Positions 4,243 to 6,693 of a stretch of DNA of 6,693 nt are shown in pieces. The first letter of the stretch is position 1. Each line of letters begins with the position of its first letter. The stretch comes from Methanosarcinaceae archaeon UBA470 (GTDB taxonomy: Archaea > Halobacteriota > Methanosarcinia > Methanosarcinales > Methanosarcinaceae). Both the position numbers and the translations under genes were made by a program. The stretch lies in assembly GCA_002508425.1 (NCBI GenBank), contig DAKU01000117.1, positions 1 to 6,693 of the forward strand, given 5' to 3'. A model generated the notes under the pieces. That model was not told the DNA's origin. It saw nothing but the letters and a program-made list of their open reading frames with translations, and ran no database searches.

Positions 4243-5019
4243 ATGTGTATCATCATGACCAATTTAAAATCGACATTAGAAAATGTTTCCTTGTTGCAGG
4301 GGGAAATTACTGCTCTTCGTTCTGAACTTAATCGTTTCAGAAGTGAAGTCACCATGAATAAGACCAATTCGCTGTTTAATGATTTCAGAAATCAGTGTGC
4401 TGTAACACTTATTAACGGATCTTTGGATAGTGCTTTAAATCTCAGTGGAAAGGAAGGAAAGAATTGCCAGATGTGGATGCAATGCAAGCCAGTTTTTGTT
4501 AATTTTTTCACAGAATTGATTGAGTATGCCAGAAACGGTCAGCTATCTGAAAAAAACATTGCAATTATAAGAAGTAATTTTGACAAAATGAAGAATGAAG
4601 CCGTAGAATATGATAAATGTTCCCAATGCTTCAAACACGTGGAGACATACTTCGATCAGCAGATTGAGATGTTGCAGAAGATGGGATTTTATCAAAATGA
4701 GAGTAGTAGACCTTTGCAAATTCAGAACCTTCGTGAAGAACAAGTGTCAGACCTTATAGGAGATCCGCTGAGCAGTGCTGTAAGAGTATTAATTTTAAAG
4801 ACATTGTATGATGAAGGGAAATCATTTACTGAACTTTCAAAAATCACAAAACTCCGCGCTGGAAATCTTCTTTTTCATCTGGATAAATTGCAGGACAAAG
4901 GATTGATACGCCAACGTGAAGAACGAGGTGAATATCAAATCAGTTTAAAGGGCTATCATATTCTTAATTCTATGCTAGACCTTATAAGAACATTAGGCAT
5001 GGATGATAGTGAGATGTGA
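4243..5019 (+). CDS. Coiled-coil/four-cysteine/wHTH transcriptional regulator (258 aa)
   Basis: Numbered from ATG 4243. Residues 8-40 form a coiled-coil helix (LENVSLLQGEITALRSELN). The middle part carries Cys75-x5-Cys81 and Cys126-x2-Cys129 (YDKCSQCF), plus Cys52, and may be a metal- or redox-sensing half. Residues about 170-248 are an ArsR/MarR-like winged helix: VRVLILKTLYDEGKSFTELS, recognition helix RAGNLLFHLDKLQDKGLI (205-222), then a wing with RQREERGEYQIS. This order, sensor first and DNA-binding domain last, is seen in wHTH proteins of Methanosarcinales. The target and ligand are unknown. ATG 4255 (MTNLKSTLEN) is an equally good start, and no Shine-Dalgarno decides. A TTG at 4240 is less likely. 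It is divergent from the two Cys-rich genes across 108 bp, so it may control them and itself. That is inference. Confidence 0.8.
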   Translation: MCIIMTNLKSTLENVSLLQGEITALRSELNRFRSEVTMNKTNSLFNDFRNQCAVTLINGSLDSALNLSGKEGKNCQMWMQCKPVFVNFFTELIEYARNGQLSEKNIAIIRSNFDKMKNEAVEYDKCSQCFKHVETYFDQQIEMLQKMGFYQNESSRPLQIQNLREEQVSDLIGDPLSSAVRVLILKTLYDEGKSFTELSKITKLRAGNLLFHLDKLQDKGLIRQREERGEYQISLKGYHILNSMLDLIRTLGMDDSEM

Positions 5020-5166
5020 TTGAAGAGAACATTCATCGCGATAAAATGTATGAAGTGGCTTTATACATCTCCAATCTTTCCCTTACATGCTTATTGAGTG
5101 CAAATTTACACCAAAATGGGGACACTATCCAAGTTTCTTACCCTAAACAAAATGTTGTTTCAAAAA

Positions 5167-5176
5167 GTATAAATAC
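5167..5176 (+). promoter_or_regulatory. TATA box for the SMR exporter gene
   Basis: GTATAAATAC, preceded by an A-rich stretch that could serve as BRE, predicts a transcription start near 5195-5198, that is, inside the palindrome at 5191-5216. The distance from the regulator gene ending at 5019 is about 150 nt, and nothing coding is convincing in between. Confidence 0.5.
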
Positions 5177-5190
5177 AAATTTGACATCAA

Positions 5191-5216
5191 CAGCTTTTAC
5201 TAATTATTAAAAGCTG
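5191..5216 (+). promoter_or_regulatory. 9-bp-arm palindrome between promoter and exporter start
   Basis: CAGCTTTTA (5191-5199) and TAAAAGCTG (5208-5216) are perfect inverted arms around an 8-nt spacer. It overlaps the predicted transcription start and ends 2-3 nt before the AAAGGAA ribosome site of the exporter gene. As DNA it has the size and symmetry of an operator for a dimeric MarR/GbsR-type protein. As RNA it would be a hairpin against the ribosome site. It does not resemble the known bacterial guanidine riboswitches, which are larger. Confidence 0.5.
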
Positions 5217-5229
5217 TGAAAGGAATAAG

Positions 5230-5547
5230 ATGGAATGGATAATTTTAATAATTGCAGGATTATTTGAGACAGCTTGGGCTATAGGCCTGAAATACAGTGA
5301 CGGATTGACAAGATTCTATCCAGTGGTATTTACGGTCATTACTTTAATTTTAAGCATGTATCTATTGGAAAAAGCTTTGAGAACATTGCCTGTTGGCACA
5401 GCTTATGCAGTTTGGACAGGTATTGGTATTATTGGGACAACAATATTGGGAATATACCTTTTCAATGAGTCGATGAATATAACACGCATCTTCTTCATTG
5501 GATTGATTGTTGTTGGTATTGGCGGATTAAAACTAGTATCACCTTGA
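5230..5547 (+). CDS. sugE: SMR family exporter, SugE/Gdx (guanidinium) subtype, 105 aa
   Basis: This is a full-length small multidrug resistance protein with four membrane helices (about 3-22, 29-50, 57-77, 84-104). Proteins of this family work as antiparallel dimers exchanging a cation for protons. The central Glu13 that binds both is present, with Trp16 and G-L-K-Y (19-22), the pattern of the SugE/Gdx branch (guanidinium exporters) and not the EmrE/Qac branch. Conserved PVGTAYAVWTGIG (54-66) includes Tyr59 and Trp62. Helix 4 is rich in Gly (VVGIGGLK), as needed for dimer packing. ATG 5230 is preceded by AAAGGAA at 5-6 nt. A GbsR/MarR-type regulator follows 48 nt downstream on the same strand, and a palindrome lies just upstream, so regulated export is likely. 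The substrate is inferred from the subfamily; quaternary ammonium compounds remain possible. Confidence 0.92.
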   Translation: MEWIILIIAGLFETAWAIGLKYSDGLTRFYPVVFTVITLILSMYLLEKALRTLPVGTAYAVWTGIGIIGTTILGIYLFNESMNITRIFFIGLIVVGIGGLKLVSP

Positions 5548-5595
5548 TTGTCTATTTCCCTTTGATAGAAATACTTTGGTCAATGAGTGAGAAAC

Positions 5596-6084
5596 ATGAA
5601 TGATATTGAAGAGAAGATAATCGACATCGGTCAGGAGATCTTTAAGGGCTATGGAGTCGATGATATCACTGCACTAATCCTATCGATACTTAACTTTGAA
5701 TCAAATGAAATAAGTATGGAAGAATTAGCACAAAGAACCGGATATAGTCTTGCTTCCATCAGCCTTAAGATCAAGCATATCGAACAATTTTGGAGCATAA
5801 AAAGGATATACAAACCAGGGTCTCGCAAGACATATCTGTATATGGAAAAAAATCTCTTAGATGCTTTTGCTACCCAAATCAGGAATGGATTTGCAACTGA
5901 ATTGGACATTGCAAAAAGGAAAATAGCTCCCCTTATAGAAGAATATAGGGAAAATACCATTACTCATGAACAAAAAACTAAACTCCATACGTATGAGAAT
6001 TATCTATCTGAAATTAATGAGTTCGAAGCATTGATCCACTACATATACCATCAAATCGATCATCTGAAAAAGAATCAATTTTGA
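5596..6084 (+). CDS. GbsR/MarR-type transcriptional regulator (162 aa)
   Basis: A winged helix-turn-helix occupies about residues 22-86: ITALILSILNFESNEISMEE, then LAQRTGYSLASISLKIKHIE with the recognition helix around 50-64, then a wing around IYKPGSRKTYLYM (71-83). The rest (88-160) is a long helical, dimer-forming C-terminal region rich in charged residues. Length and layout fit the GbsR branch of the MarR superfamily, whose Bacillus member represses glycine betaine genes in response to choline. No ligand pocket can be assigned here. ATG 5596 gives MNDIEEKIID, the usual opening of such proteins. GTG 5587 is also in frame but less likely. The gene lies 48 nt after the SMR exporter and is probably co-transcribed with it, so it is the natural candidate to bind the palindrome at 5191-5216. 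No clear terminator follows its stop. Confidence 0.82.
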   Translation: MNDIEEKIIDIGQEIFKGYGVDDITALILSILNFESNEISMEELAQRTGYSLASISLKIKHIEQFWSIKRIYKPGSRKTYLYMEKNLLDAFATQIRNGFATELDIAKRKIAPLIEEYRENTITHEQKTKLHTYENYLSEINEFEALIHYIYHQIDHLKKNQF

Positions 6085-6164
6085 TTTATTGCTGACTTTA
6101 TAACATAGAACGGTGGTAGAATGCTGTATCCTAAGAGAAGTGCAGCCTAAATAAGATAAGCAAA

Positions 6165-6203
6165 TATGATAAGAAGAAAAGACCACCGGCTGCTGCCAGT
6201 GGT
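6165..6203 (-). terminator. Terminator hairpin after the SIMPL gene
   Basis: ACCACCGGC (6182-6190) and GCCAGTGGT (6195-6203) pair at 8 of 9 positions (one C-A mismatch) around the tetraloop TGCT. Read on the minus strand the hairpin is followed by TCTTTTCTTCTT (6181-6170). It lies about 36 nt past the stop at 6240. It is the most GC-rich stem in the window and fits the end of the minus-strand gene. It also separates this gene from gbsR-like transcription arriving from the other side. Confidence 0.6.
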
Positions 6204-6239
6204 TTGGGTTTGGATGGCGGTTGGTTAATAATCGACATC

Positions 6240-6693
6240 TTATCCAATGTAGTACGTGACCTGTACTGACATTGAAACTGTGGACTCGCCCGGCTCAATT
6301 GGTGTGGAAACCGATCCTGCTGCTGCGTCCATTGCTGTTTCTGCCATTGAGTAGTAGACCTTGGAGTTCCCATCGGATATGGATGCTGTCTGCACACCTG
6401 TGACCTTAAGTCCTAGGCTGCCGGCGAGGCCATTGGCCTTTGATGATGCATCGGCTACAGCTTCGTCCATAAGGTCTTTACGGAGCTGTTCCTGTCTGTC
6501 ATCAGATACTGAGAAGGAGATGCTTCCGATCTGATTGGCTCCTGCGGCTGTTGAACTGTCGATGATCTGGCTCAGGTTGCCGATCTTTGTGGTTGTGACC
6601 TGCACACTGTTGGATGCGGAGTAACCTGTGATGGTCTGTTCCTTGTCATAGTTGTAGACCGGGTACACGGAGACATAGGATGTCTGCATTTCC
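6240..6693 (-). CDS. SIMPL-domain (DUF541) protein, partial, 5' end outside window
   Basis: The last 151 codons of a SIMPL/YggE-type protein are visible, and the frame continues past 6693. Recognisable family segments are VYPVYNYDKEQTITGYSASN (strands with the YxAxN pattern) and IIDSSTAAGANQIGSISFSV. DEAVADASSKANGLAGSLGL is the helix with A-x2-KA spacing, and the end is VSMSVQVTYYIG, the final strand. In full-length homologues, roughly 230-250 residues long, a signal peptide precedes about 90-100 more residues, so the missing part should lie to the right. Members are exported or membrane-anchored, often linked to oxidative or envelope stress, and their biochemical role is unsettled. The ATG at 6687-6689 is internal. 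Codon use is markedly GC-richer (GCC, CTG, GGC) than the neighbouring accessory genes, suggesting resident chromosomal DNA. Confidence 0.9.
   Translation of the reverse strand, partial: EMQTSYVSVYPVYNYDKEQTITGYSASNSVQVTTTKIGNLSQIIDSSTAAGANQIGSISFSVSDDRQEQLRKDLMDEAVADASSKANGLAGSLGLKVTGVQTASISDGNSKVYYSMAETAMDAAAGSVSTPIEPGESTVSMSVQVTYYIG

Noticed and set aside
5016..5210. 64-codon + strand frame starting with GTG at the stop of the wHTH regulator gene
   Set aside because: Composition looks random, and the frame runs through the TATA box and into the palindrome of the exporter gene. No ribosome site precedes it.
5191..5229. Guanidine riboswitch upstream of the SMR exporter
   Set aside because: Only one simple 9-bp hairpin is present, without the conserved cores of the known guanidine riboswitch classes.
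6121..6150. Nine-codon frame (MLYPKRSAA) with GGTGGT before its ATG after the GbsR-like gene
   Set aside because: Too short to judge, with no supporting conservation visible.
6131..6397. 88-codon minus-strand frame overlapping the SIMPL gene and its terminator
   Set aside because: Gln/Pro/Ser-rich shadow of the SIMPL gene, and it would read through the terminator hairpin.

Overview
The window looks like an AT-rich, accessory-leaning stretch of a methanogenic archaeon, most likely of the Methanosarcinales. This is an inference from three things. The genes carry archaeal TATA-like boxes about 25 nt upstream of apparently leaderless starts, or GGTGAT/GGAG ribosome sites. The protein styles fit: small Cys-rich proteins, an archaeal wHTH regulator with a four-cysteine sensor half, and an archaeal SIMPL protein. 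The poly-T 3' ends also fit. No rRNA, tRNA, intact mobile element or CRISPR array was seen.

Layout. Positions 1-1250 hold a 16-bp direct repeat, a possible 34-codon gene, and a complete class I SAM-dependent methyltransferase (354-1106) followed by a hairpin/T-tract terminator. Positions 1280-3035 are a gene graveyard. Three separate minus-strand fragments carry the C-terminal part of Cas1 (1417-1482, 1763-2292, 2794-3033). They are broken by truncation, a frameshift and a stop codon. Interleaved with them are two apparently intact small genes: a winged-helix protein on + (1519-1770) and a 43-aa zinc-finger-like protein on - (2569-2700). A short inverted repeat (TTTGACAGTTT) lies between the fragments.

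Positions 3039-3545 form a very AT-rich module. Four palindromic sites at about 27-bp spacing lead to a strong TATA box and then to a leaderless gene for a 97-aa two-helix membrane protein, whose N-terminus is an in-frame 54-bp tandem duplication. Positions 3659-5019 hold two small cysteine-rich proteins on -, arranged divergently from a coiled-coil/Cys4/wHTH regulator on +. This suggests a metal- or redox-responsive unit.

Positions 5167-6084 hold an SMR exporter of the SugE/Gdx (guanidinium) subtype followed at 48 nt by a GbsR/MarR-type regulator. A 9-bp-stem palindrome sits between the TATA box and the exporter start, as an operator or leader hairpin would. The window ends in the 3' part of a SIMPL-domain (DUF541) gene on -, visibly GC-richer than its neighbours, with a good terminator hairpin.

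The most interesting parts are the triple cas1 remains, the divergent Cys-rich/regulator unit, the 27-bp palindrome array, and the exporter-regulator pair.
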